From assembly GCA_028287505.1 (NCBI GenBank), contig JAQBPN010000120.1, forward strand, positions 1 to 64,000: DNA of 64,000 nt, in the 5' to 3' direction. The notes under the pieces are model-generated. The model worked only from the letters and a program-made list of their open reading frames with translations, did no database searches and had not been told where the DNA came from. Each line of letters begins with the position of its first letter. Position 1 is the first letter of the stretch. This DNA is from Fibrobacterota bacterium. Lineage in GTDB: Bacteria; Fibrobacterota; Fibrobacteria; UBA11236. The position numbers and the translations under genes are program-made. Shown here one piece after another: positions 44,401 to 53,661 of this stretch.

Positions 44401-45476
44401 CGGGGTACGTGCACGTGCACGCAAACGGGAGCGGGAACCGAGGCGTTATGTCCGGTGTATTCCAGGTCCCCGGTCTTGGCGTCGATGCGGAACACCATGA
44501 GGGAATCCGAACGCTGATTGGCGGCCAATAGGAACCGCCCCCCGGGATCGATGGCGAAATGCCGCGGGAACTTCCCGCGCGTGGGTTGGCATCCCGCATA
44601 TTCCAGGCTTCCATTGTCCGCGTCGATCCGGAAATGGGAAATGCCGTCCTGTCCGCGGTTGGAGACGTAAAGGAACCTTCCGCGCGGATCCACCTGGATC
44701 CCGGCCCCGAAATTCTCGCCCTCGAATCCGGGAGGCAAAGGCGAAACCGCCTGCAATTCGGTAAGCGCCCCGGTCATGCCGTTGTAGGCATAATGGGAAA
44801 CCCGGTTTTCCAACTCATGCACCACGTAGAGCCATTTTCCGTTCGGATGGAAGGCCAGATGGCGCGGTCCCGATCCGGGTTTCGTCCGGGTGGCGGGAGC
44901 CCGGCCCGGGCGCAGAACGCCGCGTTCCGCATCGAAGGCGTAGGCGAGGATTTCGTCGGTCCCCAGATCCACGGCCAGGACATGGCGGTTGAAGGGATCC
45001 GGAAGCACGCAGTGGGCGTGCGGGGCTTCCTGGCGGGCCTGGTTCGGTCCCGAGCCTTGATGCTGGATATGACTGGAAAAGGGAGCCAGACGGCCGTCCG
45101 GGGCCAGAGGAAACACGGCCACGGAGCCGCCTCCGTAATTGGCCACCAACAGGAAGCGGCCGGACTGATCCAGGGAAATGTGGCAAGGGGAAGCCCCCCG
45201 GGAAGGCTGCTGGTTCAGGAACCGCAGTTCCCCCGTTCCCGGCTCGATGGCGAAGGCGCTCAAGGCCCCCTCCGGTTTCCCGTAATAGGCCTCCACTTCG
45301 TTGACCGCATAGAGAAAGCGGCCTCCGGGTTCGATGGTCAGGAAAGAGGGGTTCACCACGCCGACCATGGTCTGCAGCCGGGTCAGGCTTCCGGTTTCGG
45401 CATCCAGGGCGAACAGGTATATGCCTTCGCCGCCGTTCGATGTGTAGGTCCCCACGTAAACGTGCAGATCCGTCAC
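44391..45476 (-). CDS. Lactonase-family (6-phosphogluconolactonase-like) beta-propeller
   Basis: 361 aa from a GTG with GGGAGGG 6 nt upstream. The seven-bladed propeller opens HVYVGTYTSNGGEGIYLF and repeats blades of the form GRFLYVSNRGQDGISHF and GRFLLAANQRSDSLMVF, the COG2706/Pgl signature. Typed members hydrolyse 6-phosphogluconolactone or other lactones. No signal peptide, so it is probably cytosolic. Single gene; the true substrate may differ. Confidence 0.85.
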   Translation of the reverse strand: MTDLHVYVGTYTSNGGEGIYLFALDAETGSLTRLQTMVGVVNPSFLTIEPGGRFLYAVNEVEAYYGKPEGALSAFAIEPGTGELRFLNQQPSRGASPCHISLDQSGRFLLVANYGGGSVAVFPLAPDGRLAPFSSHIQHQGSGPNQARQEAPHAHCVLPDPFNRHVLAVDLGTDEILAYAFDAERGVLRPGRAPATRTKPGSGPRHLAFHPNGKWLYVVHELENRVSHYAYNGMTGALTELQAVSPLPPGFEGENFGAGIQVDPRGRFLYVSNRGQDGISHFRIDADNGSLEYAGCQPTRGKFPRHFAIDPGGRFLLAANQRSDSLMVFRIDAKTGDLEYTGHNASVPAPVCVHVHVPRQR

Positions 45477-45537
45477 GGAATTCCCTCCCTTGAAAGGAGA
45501 GATAGATAATTATTCCGGCGGAGCCGAGCGTCCGGCC

Positions 45538-46053
45538 CTAGCTTTCTTTCATCAAATCCGTGATGCGGCCGTTTTCCGATTTGACGGGGCCGTAATAGGT
45601 GGCATCCTCGTCCTTTTGCTTCTGGATCTCCAGAAAGCACTTCACCATGCGTTCCTCCAGTTCATCCGCGTTGCGCATTTCCCAAAACCCGCCCTCGTCC
45701 TGGATGACCATTTCGCTCAGCTTGATTTTCACTTGGCTGAACAGGTCCACGACGCCCATGTGCACTTCGATGGGGGCGAACTGGGTCTTGCACCAGTTCT
45801 TGAAATAGCCGTCATGGGTGATCTGGAAATGCAGGGGCTCGCAATGTTCATGGGGTTCGATGATGAAGGAACTGAGCTTGCCGTTGTACGGGATTTCGCC
45901 GTCGGGATGGATGAGGACGTGCGCTCCGTCGGTTTCCGTCAAATCGGTGATGAACCAATCCTTCTCTTTGCAGATCAGACCGGCGTAGATGTAGAACTCC
46001 TTGATCCGGAGCTTCGGATTCACCCGTCCGCGATAATGAATGGTAATGCCCAT
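45538..46053 (-). CDS. Hypothetical cytosolic protein (171 aa)
   Basis: ATG preceded by AAAGGAC at 6 nt. Composition is rich in Glu, Lys, Ile and aromatic residues, with no signal or membrane helix. Blocks such as GITIHYRGRVNPKLRIKEF and THDGYFKNWCKTQFAPIEVH look well folded. I do not recognise a family. It lies 61 bp from the lactonase start and may share its transcript. Confidence 0.55.
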   Translation of the reverse strand: MGITIHYRGRVNPKLRIKEFYIYAGLICKEKDWFITDLTETDGAHVLIHPDGEIPYNGKLSSFIIEPHEHCEPLHFQITHDGYFKNWCKTQFAPIEVHMGVVDLFSQVKIKLSEMVIQDEGGFWEMRNADELEERMVKCFLEIQKQKDEDATYYGPVKSENGRITDLMKES

Positions 46054-46185
46054 GAACGTCCTTTCGATCCCTGAGTCATTTTATCCCATTCCCGCCGAAA
46101 ATGCCCGGCCATTGGGTTATTTGACCTGCACGGAGCCGGCCCTTCCGGCAATCCGGGTCGAGGCTTCCTATATTGTGGGCCAATC

Positions 46186-48750
46186 ATGACCCATCCCAAA
46201 AACGGATTCCGCCGACCGGAAATACTATCCCCGGTAGGCGATATGGACATGTGCCAGGCCGCCGTGCACAACGGCGCCGACGCCATCTACGTGGGGTTTC
46301 CCGGTTTCAACGCCCGCGGCCGCACCCAGGACCACTCTTGGGAGTCCCTGGAGGAAATGATCGCCTTCTGCCATAAGCACGAGGTCAAAGTCTTCCTGGC
46401 CCTGAACGTCCTCATTTTCGAGCGGGAGTTGCGCCAATTGCTGGCCGACCTCCCGCGAGCCTTACGCGCCGGGGTGGATGCCTTCATCGTCCAGGATCTG
46501 GGTCTGGCCCGGCTGATCCGGTTCCTCTCCCCCTCGCAAACCCTGCATGCCTCCACCCAGATGACCGTCACCAACCACGAGTCCATCGCCCTGACCGCGG
46601 ACCTGGGAATGGCCCGCTACGTGCTCGGCCGGGAAGTGTCCCTCCCGGAAATGGCCGTCATCCGCGGCAATACGGAAAAGGAACTGGAAGTCTTCGTCCA
46701 CGGCGCCCTGTGCGTTTCCTATTCCGGCCAATGCCTCACCAGCGAAGGTTTCGGCGGCCGCTCCGCCAACCGCGGCCAATGCGCGCAGTCCTGCCGCATG
46801 GAGTACGATCTGGTGGTCGACGGCGAGAAACGGGACCTGGGAGCGCGACGCTATCTGGTCTCCCCCAAGGATCTGTGCGGCCTGGGCGACGTGCCCGGCC
46901 TGATGGAACTGGGCATCGACTCTTTCAAGATCGAGGGGCGGCTCAAGACCCCCCAGTACGTGGCATCCACCGCTTCGGCGTACAGGCAGGCCATCGAAAA
47001 AGGCGCCGGCGTCGACGGCGGGACGCCGGAAAACCCGGCGGGTACCGCACCGGTTACCGTGGAAGGGCTCGAGGTCATCTACTCGCGCGGCTTCTTCAAA
47101 GGCTGGCTGGGCGGAGTCGACCATCAGCGCCTGGTGGACGGCCGTTATGGTTCGCACCGGGGCCTGGATATCGGCACGGTTTCCGCGCGCATGCCCGGAG
47201 GCCTGAGCATCCGGTCCCGGCATCCCCTCCAGGCGGGAGACGGCTTGCTGTTCGTGGAGTACTCGGGCAAAGGCGATCGCAGCTGGGGCGGACGGATTTT
47301 CTCCGCGGACCGGGTTTCCGAAACCGAATGGGACGTCTCCTTTTCCAACGAGTTCCGAGCGGAGGAAGTCCCCGCGGGCGCCGTCATCTATCTAAACGAC
47401 TCCCCTTCCCTGGAACGGGACATCCGCCGGAGCTTTTCGGACAAGTCCCGCTGGAAGACCCTGCCCCTGCGCATGCGCCTGCAAGGCGAAGCGGGAGGCC
47501 CCTTGCGGATCTCGGTGACGGACGCGGCCGGGCGCAACGGCCTGGGGCAATCCGCGGCCGTGCTGCAAAACGCCAACAATCCCGCCACCGCCTTGACCCG
47601 GGAGCGGGCGGAAAAGGAAGCCGGGGGCCTGTCCGGATCCGGATATCGCCTGGCCGGTTTCGAATACGATCTTCCCGGCGGACTCTTCCTGTCCGACAAG
47701 GAAGTCCGCAAAGCCAGGCAGGCCGCCGTGGCCGCCCTACAGGCCCTGCGGGATGCCCACGAGAACGCAATGGTCCGCACTCCGGAAGAAGCGGAAGCGT
47801 GGATGGAAACCGAAGCTCTGCAAGGATTGCAGGTAACCTCCAAGGGGCCGCGCTCCGACCCCGAACCGGCGCGCCTCAATCTCCTGGTCCGCGAGATGTC
47901 CACCCTGGAATCCCTCGCCGGGCTTCCCTTGCACACGGTGTACCTGGACTTCGAGCATGGCAAGGACTACAAAACCGCCACCGCCATGGTCCGCGACCTG
48001 GGATTCCGCGCCGGCATCGCCACCACCCGCATCCTGAAACCCGCCGAATACCATAACCTGAAGGTGATCGAAGCCCTGGCCCCGGACGCGGTGCTGGTCC
48101 GCAATCTGGGGGCTTTGCACTATCTCTCCGGCAAAGGACTGACCCTGGATGGGGACTTCAGCCTCAATGTCAGCAACTCCCTGTCCGCCGCCTATCTCGC
48201 TGGAAAGGGGCTGGCCTCCCTGTGCCCTTCCTACGACCTGAACCAGTGGCAATTGTTCGACCTGATCGACGCCATGACCTCGGCGGACGCCCAAGCGATG
48301 CGCATGCTGGAAATAACCGTCCACCAATACCTGCCCAGCTTCCACATGGAGCATTGCGTCTTCGCCGCCTTCATGAGCACCGGTTCCAGTTTCCGGGATT
48401 GCGGCAAACCCTGCGAAAAGCACCGCGTGGAACTGCGCGACCACACCGGCGCCCTGCATCCCCTGAAAGCCGATCAGGAATGCCGCAACACCATGTTCAA
48501 CGGAAAGCCCCAGAGCGCGGCCATGCTGGTGCCGTCCCTGTTGGCCAAAGGCGTGCGCCGCTTCCGCATCGAGGCCCTCTATGAGGACGCGGAGACCCTG
48601 CGGACCAAGGTGGAGGCCTATGCCGGCCTGGTGTCCGGAGCCGCCACGCCCCAGGAGGTTTTCACCCGCATGGGCGTGGTGGAAAAGTACGGCGTGATGG
48701 AAGGCCAGTTGCGCAACGCGGCCGTGCACCGCGATCGCAAGAAGGTCTGA
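46186..48750 (+). CDS. Peptidase U32 family protein (RlhA-like)
   Basis: 854 aa. The N-terminal TIM-barrel-like domain starts EILSPVGDMDMCQAAVHNGADA and has STQMTVTNH, VHGALCVSYSGQC and NRGQCAQSCR, the cysteine cluster of U32 proteins. IDSFKIEGRLKTPQYVA follows. The C-terminal half corresponds to the DUF3656-type extension and a last Cys-rich block (MEHCVFAAF, then GKPCEKH). Despite its name, the family includes RlhA, which hydroxylates C2501 of 23S rRNA, and UbiU/V-type Fe-S enzymes. The length fits RlhA plus an extension. Single gene. Confidence 0.85.
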   Translation: MTHPKNGFRRPEILSPVGDMDMCQAAVHNGADAIYVGFPGFNARGRTQDHSWESLEEMIAFCHKHEVKVFLALNVLIFERELRQLLADLPRALRAGVDAFIVQDLGLARLIRFLSPSQTLHASTQMTVTNHESIALTADLGMARYVLGREVSLPEMAVIRGNTEKELEVFVHGALCVSYSGQCLTSEGFGGRSANRGQCAQSCRMEYDLVVDGEKRDLGARRYLVSPKDLCGLGDVPGLMELGIDSFKIEGRLKTPQYVASTASAYRQAIEKGAGVDGGTPENPAGTAPVTVEGLEVIYSRGFFKGWLGGVDHQRLVDGRYGSHRGLDIGTVSARMPGGLSIRSRHPLQAGDGLLFVEYSGKGDRSWGGRIFSADRVSETEWDVSFSNEFRAEEVPAGAVIYLNDSPSLERDIRRSFSDKSRWKTLPLRMRLQGEAGGPLRISVTDAAGRNGLGQSAAVLQNANNPATALTRERAEKEAGGLSGSGYRLAGFEYDLPGGLFLSDKEVRKARQAAVAALQALRDAHENAMVRTPEEAEAWMETEALQGLQVTSKGPRSDPEPARLNLLVREMSTLESLAGLPLHTVYLDFEHGKDYKTATAMVRDLGFRAGIATTRILKPAEYHNLKVIEALAPDAVLVRNLGALHYLSGKGLTLDGDFSLNVSNSLSAAYLAGKGLASLCPSYDLNQWQLFDLIDAMTSADAQAMRMLEITVHQYLPSFHMEHCVFAAFMSTGSSFRDCGKPCEKHRVELRDHTGALHPLKADQECRNTMFNGKPQSAAMLVPSLLAKGVRRFRIEALYEDAETLRTKVEAYAGLVSGAATPQEVFTRMGVVEKYGVMEGQLRNAAVHRDRKKV

Positions 48751-48771
48751 GCCTCAGTAGATCCCGAGGTA

Positions 48772-49149
48772 TCAATAGATACCTTTGCAGTCCCAGGTCT
48801 CCATCTCGTTGTTATGGAGGCACCGGTTCCTGCCCATGTGGGGATAGACATATTCGATTTGATATCCGAAGGAGTCCGTCTTGTAGGCGAACTCGATGCA
48901 ATCGGGGCAATCGGCCTTCAACTCCATTTCCACTTGCCTGCCGAAGCCGGGCTTGATATCGTCGAGCAGAACGGGATAGCGCCCGTTGCGCTCCTTGTAC
49001 TTTTCGATTTCGGAAACCGCCTTGTCCAGCACGGCCGCGCCGGATTTGGCCTGGGGGCAGCTCTGGGGGCCGCAGCAGGATTGCAGGACTCCCATCAAGA
49101 GGATCAAAGCAAGCGGGCCCGGCAACCTCATGGCTTTCAAGACCCGCAT
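48772..49149 (-). CDS. Small Cys-rich lipoprotein (125 aa)
   Basis: The start at 49149 lies 4 nt after the preceding stop; GAAGGC is a weak ribosome site, and an ATG six codons later is possible. The signal ends in LQSCCGPQSC. The mature part starts with a helix and YKERNGRYPVLLDDIKPGF, reminiscent of pseudopilin C-terminal domains that read Asn-Gly-x-Tyr-Pro. It then has a Cys pair (CPDC) and a C-terminal YVYPHMG. No catalytic motif. Third member of a coupled run of envelope genes. Confidence 0.55.
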   Translation of the reverse strand: MRVLKAMRLPGPLALILLMGVLQSCCGPQSCPQAKSGAAVLDKAVSEIEKYKERNGRYPVLLDDIKPGFGRQVEMELKADCPDCIEFAYKTDSFGYQIEYVYPHMGRNRCLHNNEMETWDCKGIY

Positions 49150-49153
49150 GCCT

Positions 49154-50050
49154 TCAAGCGGGCTTCCGCGAATTCGCCGCGATTTTTGCGGGCAGCTTCC
49201 GCAATTCCAGAACCTTTTTCCTGCGCGTCGCATCCGCCAGCGGGCATTCATAGTCCCGGAATGACTTGCAGCTTTTGGGGAGGGCGATCTCGAAGAGTTC
49301 CAGCTTGTCCCCGGACGCCTGGTAGGCGAGATAGAAGGAACTGTCCGCATTGGACAGGACGAAGTAATCCATTTGCGGCATGTTGTCCAGCCAATCGATG
49401 GCCACCTGCAGGTGATGGTTGCGGCCCATCAACCCGTAAATCGAATCCCCCGCGAGCACCACGGTATCCCGGCACATGCGGATATCGCCGCAGCGGTAGG
49501 TTCCGTTCAACAGCAGGGTGTGGTACAGGTCGTAGATGGTTTCGATGCCGGCGTCCATCCTGATGAACTCGGTGGAAAATGCGGAGCCGGATTCCCAGGC
49601 GAGATAAAGCGAATCCTTGATCCGGCCCAAAGCCACGGCATCGGGCCGATCCGCCCCGGCCGGGTCCTTGATGAGGCCGGAATCCCGCATGGGCTTGAGG
49701 GCGGCGGTCAGGCCTTCATGGTTGCTGAAGTCCAGTTCCACCGAATCCCCGCGGACCCGCAGGCTCACGCTCCGGGCCGGGAACTTGGTCGAGAAGATCG
49801 AATGATTGTGCTTTAGCCCTTCGAGGTATTCCTTGCTGATGTAGAATCCGTCCAGATCATGGCTTACCGCCGCCTCACGCTTGGCCGGTTCCGGAGTCTG
49901 TTCCGCTTGCAGGGTATCGTCCGACGAGGATGCGGAGGTATCGGGGCCGATCCGGGCGGACCGGGAAACGCCGTTTCCGTGCTTCTTGTCGCACCCGATC
50001 AACAGGGACAGGACGCAAATCAGGCCGGCCGCTCCGGAAAGGCGCGTCAT
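49154..50050 (-). CDS. Hypothetical lipoprotein (298 aa)
   Basis: A signal with lipobox LLIGC is followed by a Ser/Thr/Glu-rich stalk (~25-65) and a beta-rich domain. Recognisable blocks include FYISKEYLEGLKHNHSIF and TYRCGDIRMCRDT, the latter with a probable disulfide. It ends in a basic tail. No family recognised. The start overlaps the stop of the upstream gene by one base (TGATG). Confidence 0.55.
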   Translation of the reverse strand: MTRLSGAAGLICVLSLLIGCDKKHGNGVSRSARIGPDTSASSSDDTLQAEQTPEPAKREAAVSHDLDGFYISKEYLEGLKHNHSIFSTKFPARSVSLRVRGDSVELDFSNHEGLTAALKPMRDSGLIKDPAGADRPDAVALGRIKDSLYLAWESGSAFSTEFIRMDAGIETIYDLYHTLLLNGTYRCGDIRMCRDTVVLAGDSIYGLMGRNHHLQVAIDWLDNMPQMDYFVLSNADSSFYLAYQASGDKLELFEIALPKSCKSFRDYECPLADATRRKKVLELRKLPAKIAANSRKPA

Positions 50051-50484
50051 CAGCCTTCTTTGGTTTTCACGAAGACATCGGCGGTATAGTCGTCATCCTC
50101 GGCGTCCAGGGGCTTTTCGCCCGTGGGCTCTTCCGATTCCGGCTCTTCGCCGCGACGGTAGGCCACGGTCATTTTCAGGCGCGAAAGGGGAATGATCGAT
50201 TGCTTGTCCATGACGAACAGCTTCTCTTCCTTGAAGTCGAAGGTGAGCACCTTGACCACTTCGCTGCCGTCGGCAGGAAGGTTTTCCGTGATGCCGTTGC
50301 TCGCCAATTCCTCGAAGGTCACCGCCCGGCCTTTCTTGGTATAGCCGAGCACGGCCTTGATGGCATACTTGGAAACGGAATCCAGGATCTCATCGTTGAT
50401 ATCCCCGATGTTCACCGAGGCATCGTTCTGGAACGCCAATTTGAAACTGCGGGTTTCGCAGACCACCTGATTCGCCAACGCCAT
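50050..50484 (-). CDS. Hypothetical cytosolic protein (144 aa)
   Basis: No signal. The N-terminal ~105 residues look folded (SFKLAFQNDASVNIGDIND, VLTFDFKEEKLFVMDKQ). The tail is acidic and disordered (EEPESEEPTGEKPLDAEDDD). Not recognised. First gene of the coupled run 50484-48772. Confidence 0.5.
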   Translation of the reverse strand: MALANQVVCETRSFKLAFQNDASVNIGDINDEILDSVSKYAIKAVLGYTKKGRAVTFEELASNGITENLPADGSEVVKVLTFDFKEEKLFVMDKQSIIPLSRLKMTVAYRRGEEPESEEPTGEKPLDAEDDDYTADVFVKTKEG

Positions 50485-50551
50485 GCATACCTGCCCGGTT
50501 CGAGTCGCCCTGGAACCCAGGGAGCGGCAGGCATCCCTGCGCAGCCCAAAT

Positions 50552-51076
50552 CTAGTTCACGGGGGCAAGGGGAGGCAATGCGATGGCGGGGTACTTTTCC
50601 GCGATTTTGCCGCGGAAATTCAGCAACTCCCGCGGCCGCACCCGGTGGACGAATTCCCCGTCATGGTAGAGCCCGCCGGCGGAAAGATCCAGGGTGATAT
50701 CCTCCATCTCATTGTGGGCGCAGGGATTGGACGGAAAGGGGTGCCGGTCGTTCCTGAGGATCTCCCATTCGGAGCCTTGCGCCTTGGTCAAGGCCGCGTA
50801 AACTCTCCGGATGCTGCCCGGCACTTCGATGGCGGAATCCTCGATCACGCCCAGGATGATGGCCGCGTCGAACTCGTGGTTTTCCAGCGCCCGGATCAGG
50901 CCCTCCGTGGGCAACTGCATTTTGCAGATGGTTTCGGGATTGGGCTCTCCCAGCACTTCCATCAGCGCCGAAAGCACGTCCACATACTCCACGTGGATTT
51001 TCCTCTCGGAATGGAAATACGCTTCCACCTCCGCGATCTGTCCGTTGAAGCGATTCATTTCCTGCCGGGAAAGCAT
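50552..51076 (-). CDS. Hypothetical protein (174 aa)
   Basis: No signal or membrane segment. Contains EVEAYFHSERKIHVEYVDVL and a hydrophobic core AAIILGVIEDSAI; the C-terminal third has VHRVRPRELLNFRGKIAEKY. I cannot assign a family. Starts 13 bp after the stop of the membrane-protein gene, so co-transcription is likely. Confidence 0.5.
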   Translation of the reverse strand: MLSRQEMNRFNGQIAEVEAYFHSERKIHVEYVDVLSALMEVLGEPNPETICKMQLPTEGLIRALENHEFDAAIILGVIEDSAIEVPGSIRRVYAALTKAQGSEWEILRNDRHPFPSNPCAHNEMEDITLDLSAGGLYHDGEFVHRVRPRELLNFRGKIAEKYPAIALPPLAPVN

Positions 51077-51089
51077 CGTCCGGAATCCG

Positions 51090-51593
51090 TCAGGTTTTGT
51101 GCAACCCGTCCCGCAGGGAGGGCAATGCCAGGCGCGGCAGGACCACGGCCAGGGTCGCGATGGACAGCCAGATGAAATTGAACGGCCTGTCGTAGACCTT
51201 GGCGTGGGAATAAAGGGCGATGGCGAGCAGGGCGACCAGGCCGAGATACCTGGTAATCCAATTGTCGTCCAGACCCGGTCTGAACCTGGCGATGAGGAGC
51301 CAGATCAACAGGGCCGGCAGGACGGAGCGGGGAACCGTAGCCAGCATGACCATCAGGATCAGATAGAAGGAGGTCACGATGCCGGAGAACACGGACCCGG
51401 AAGCATGGGTGGTTCTGGCCGTCGTGACCAGGGTGGCGACCAGGGCGAAAGCCAGCGGAAACAGGACCGCGCTGCAATAAATCCAGGTGACGGGTTTCCG
51501 CGTCCTGGCCAGCCAGTCGGACAATGTGGCGAACATTCCTTGCGATCGTGTCACTCTACCGTCCCTTTTCCCGATTGCCTGCGAGGCCATCAT
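51090..51593 (-). CDS. Hypothetical inner-membrane protein (167 aa)
   Basis: Four to five hydrophobic helices, with segments WIYCSAVLFPLAFALVATLV, VTSFYLILMVMLATV, VLPALLIWLLIA and IWLSIATLAVVL. The start is uncertain: ATG pair at 51593, GTG near 51557, or ATG at 51536, all with weak ribosome sites. No family recognised; no charged residues inside the helices that would suggest a channel or transporter type. Confidence 0.5.
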   Translation of the reverse strand: MMASQAIGKRDGRVTRSQGMFATLSDWLARTRKPVTWIYCSAVLFPLAFALVATLVTTARTTHASGSVFSGIVTSFYLILMVMLATVPRSVLPALLIWLLIARFRPGLDDNWITRYLGLVALLAIALYSHAKVYDRPFNFIWLSIATLAVVLPRLALPSLRDGLHKT

Positions 51594-51742
51594 GCCTGTA
51601 AATATAGCATGTAGAGAGGCGGTGATTTCATTCGCGTTGTCCGTAAAACGATATATCGAATAGGGAATGCGGGAACGAGAAGGTGACGGGCCCAGGCGGA
51701 GCGGAAGCCGCGCCATAAAGGCCCATCACCGGCACTTGGGGT

Positions 51743-51850
51743 TTAGCGGGGCTTGGAAGCCTTCTTTTCCCGCTTCTCCATCTTCTTCTCCTTGGCGCTC
51801 TTGACGGGGGCCTTCTTGGTTTCCTTCTTAGCGCTTTTTTCCTTGGACAT
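51743..51850 (-). CDS. Lys-rich 35-aa peptide
   Basis: The ATG at 51850 has AGGAG at 6 nt. Of 35 residues about 15 are Lys, in repeats of the type KSAKKETKKAPVKSAKEKK. There are no aromatic residues. Such peptides resemble ribosome- or nucleic-acid-binding tails or histone-like tails. The good ribosome site argues it is translated. Function unknown. Confidence 0.5.
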   Translation of the reverse strand: MSKEKSAKKETKKAPVKSAKEKKMEKREKKASKPR

Positions 51851-52000
51851 GATTACTCCTGGGATTTGGCATGAGCCTTGTTGAGCCACCGCAGTGGCTA
51901 CGTGGAAAAGTAAACAATTAATCCGGATTTGCACGCCTTCAAAGGGGAATCCATGCAAAAAGGATTTCGATCACCGGGCCGGGCAAATTATCTTAAGCCC

Positions 52001-52384
52001 ATGAAAACAGCCAAGTTCGTCTTCGTGGGATTGATCCTATTCGCCTTGCTGGGCTTGGGGTTCTATGCGTTCGGAAATTACAGCGATGGCTATCGGGCCG
52101 GCATCGTCATCAAACTCAGCCGCCGGGGTCTCCTCTTCAAAACCTATGAAGGCCAGTTGAACCTGGGCATGGGCATCAACGATGGAACGGGCTCCCTATC
52201 GGTTTCCAACGTCTGGGCTTTTTCCGTCAGGGCCAAGGATACCCTCGCCTTGGCGAGACTGGATTCCGCCATGATGAGCGGTAAGCGCGCCAAGGTCCAC
52301 TACCGGGAAAAATTCATCAAGGCGCCCTGGCGCGGGGACACCAAGTATCAGGTGTACAAAGTTGAGTTGACGGAGTCGCCCTAG
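52001..52384 (+). CDS. Conserved single-helix membrane protein (127 aa)
   Basis: Start at 52001 gives one N-terminal helix (FVFVGLILFALLGLGFYAFG) and an extracytoplasmic domain beginning YSDGYRAGIVIKLSRRG then LLFKTYEGQLNLG. These blocks match a widespread family of ~150-aa membrane-anchored proteins, often misnamed 6-phosphogluconate dehydrogenase in Bacteroidota. I see no enzyme motif. It shares a CTAG stop with the convergent barrel protein. Confidence 0.65.
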   Translation: MKTAKFVFVGLILFALLGLGFYAFGNYSDGYRAGIVIKLSRRGLLFKTYEGQLNLGMGINDGTGSLSVSNVWAFSVRAKDTLALARLDSAMMSGKRAKVHYREKFIKAPWRGDTKYQVYKVELTESP

Positions 52385-52950
52385 CCTCCTATCAGACCTG
52401 TAAAGCTGATTTGAAGGGAAAAAGTCTGTTCGCTCTGGCTGTCCATGGTGGTATAGGTGAAAGTGGGCTGAAGGTTGAGGAAAAAGGACCTGCCCACCTG
52501 GAATTTGCATCCGGCATAAATCGGCATGTAGATTCCTCCGGCCTCATCCGAAATTTCGGCGCCGAAGGGATTGTCCTGTTTGAAGGAAGTGGAAATACGC
52601 CCTATCGACATCCCGAAATACGGCGTCGCGGCGCCCTCGGAAGGCATGGCGAAGCCGGCATTGGCCCCGTATATCAAGCTGGTCAGGCTGACGGTTTCGC
52701 TCCAGCGGCTATTGAAATTCAGCAAGGGGCCGAGATAGAATCCGGGGGCGATGCAATAGAAATTGAGGATGGGACCCGCGATCAATTCGGAATTGTTTTC
52801 CCCCTTGTCGACCATATGCACCATGAACGCCCCGCCGCCGCCCATTTCAACGGCGCCGGGATGGAACCTGTTCTGGCAATGGCCGTTTTTCAGGCATACG
52901 GACATCAATGCGAAAAGAAATAGTGGGAATAAGCGGAATAGGCGGCGCAT
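52381..52950 (-). CDS. Small outer-membrane beta-barrel protein
   Basis: AGGAG lies 6 nt before the ATG. A signal peptide (LFPLFLFALMSVCLKNGHCQ) is followed by ~165 residues of alternating strands with Gly and aromatic residues. It ends in SLQISFTGLIGG, as in eight-stranded OmpA/OmpX-like or OMP_b-brl proteins. No ligand predicted. Confidence 0.65.
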   Translation of the reverse strand: MRRLFRLFPLFLFALMSVCLKNGHCQNRFHPGAVEMGGGGAFMVHMVDKGENNSELIAGPILNFYCIAPGFYLGPLLNFNSRWSETVSLTSLIYGANAGFAMPSEGAATPYFGMSIGRISTSFKQDNPFGAEISDEAGGIYMPIYAGCKFQVGRSFFLNLQPTFTYTTMDSQSEQTFSLQISFTGLIGG

Positions 52951-53038
52951 GCAAGCTCCTGCTTTCAGTTCAAATGTTTTCGATCAGCGCGGTTCAAAAC
53001 GGGGACCAGGCGGTCCCGCCGGAAAAGATAATCACCAA

Positions 53039-53467
53039 TCAGGCGCGATAGGTATCCGGCCGCCACTGCTTGATGGATTTTTTGATGGCTTCGCCCCTGA
53101 GCTTTTCCGCCACTGCGCGGGCGGCCAGTTCCGGGAACTCTTCGTTCGAGGCGAAACGCAAGGCCACGATCTGGCCCTTGCCCAGGCCGTCCGGCAAAGG
53201 CTTCCCGGTCAGGAGATAATGCCGGAAATTTTCTTCCGCCCGGATGGCCCGGTCCTGGACTTTGTGGACCATCACGCTGGAGTTGAACCAGCCGAGCAGC
53301 AATGCGCCGCCGGTCAGTACCGGAAGGATTGCGGTAAGCCTTCCTCCCAGGATTTCCGGGCAGCATAGGTTGGCCAGGGCTCCGAAGAAAACCAGAGAGG
53401 CGGTGACGGGGAGGTAATAGCGGCGAATGGGATAGCGACGATGGGTTGCGTAATTTTGGATTTGCAT
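53039..53467 (-). CDS. DUF6526 family membrane protein
   Basis: 142 aa. QIQNYATHRRY at the N-terminus, two central hydrophobic helices, and the C-terminal RHYLLTGKPLPDG, then IVALRFASNEEFPELAARAV and IKKSIKQWRPDTYRA, match DUF6526. Role unknown. Monocistronic; its promoter lies in the 194-bp gap shared with the truncated TIGR02147 gene. Confidence 0.8.
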   Translation of the reverse strand: MQIQNYATHRRYPIRRYYLPVTASLVFFGALANLCCPEILGGRLTAILPVLTGGALLLGWFNSSVMVHKVQDRAIRAEENFRHYLLTGKPLPDGLGKGQIVALRFASNEEFPELAARAVAEKLRGEAIKKSIKQWRPDTYRA

Positions 53468-53661
53468 GGTCGTGATATAGCAAATCCGGACGAAATGGCC
53501 TCCATCCGGACGGAATGGCCGGGGTGGCCCGATTTTTTAAGACGTTAAATCCAAAGAAGCAAAAAGCCCCAATCTTCCGGGGTCCGCGAGCGTACTCCAG
53601 GGAGAACGATTTCCAAAAGGAATCCGGCGTGGTGATATTGAATGCGCGCTAAAATGGACTT

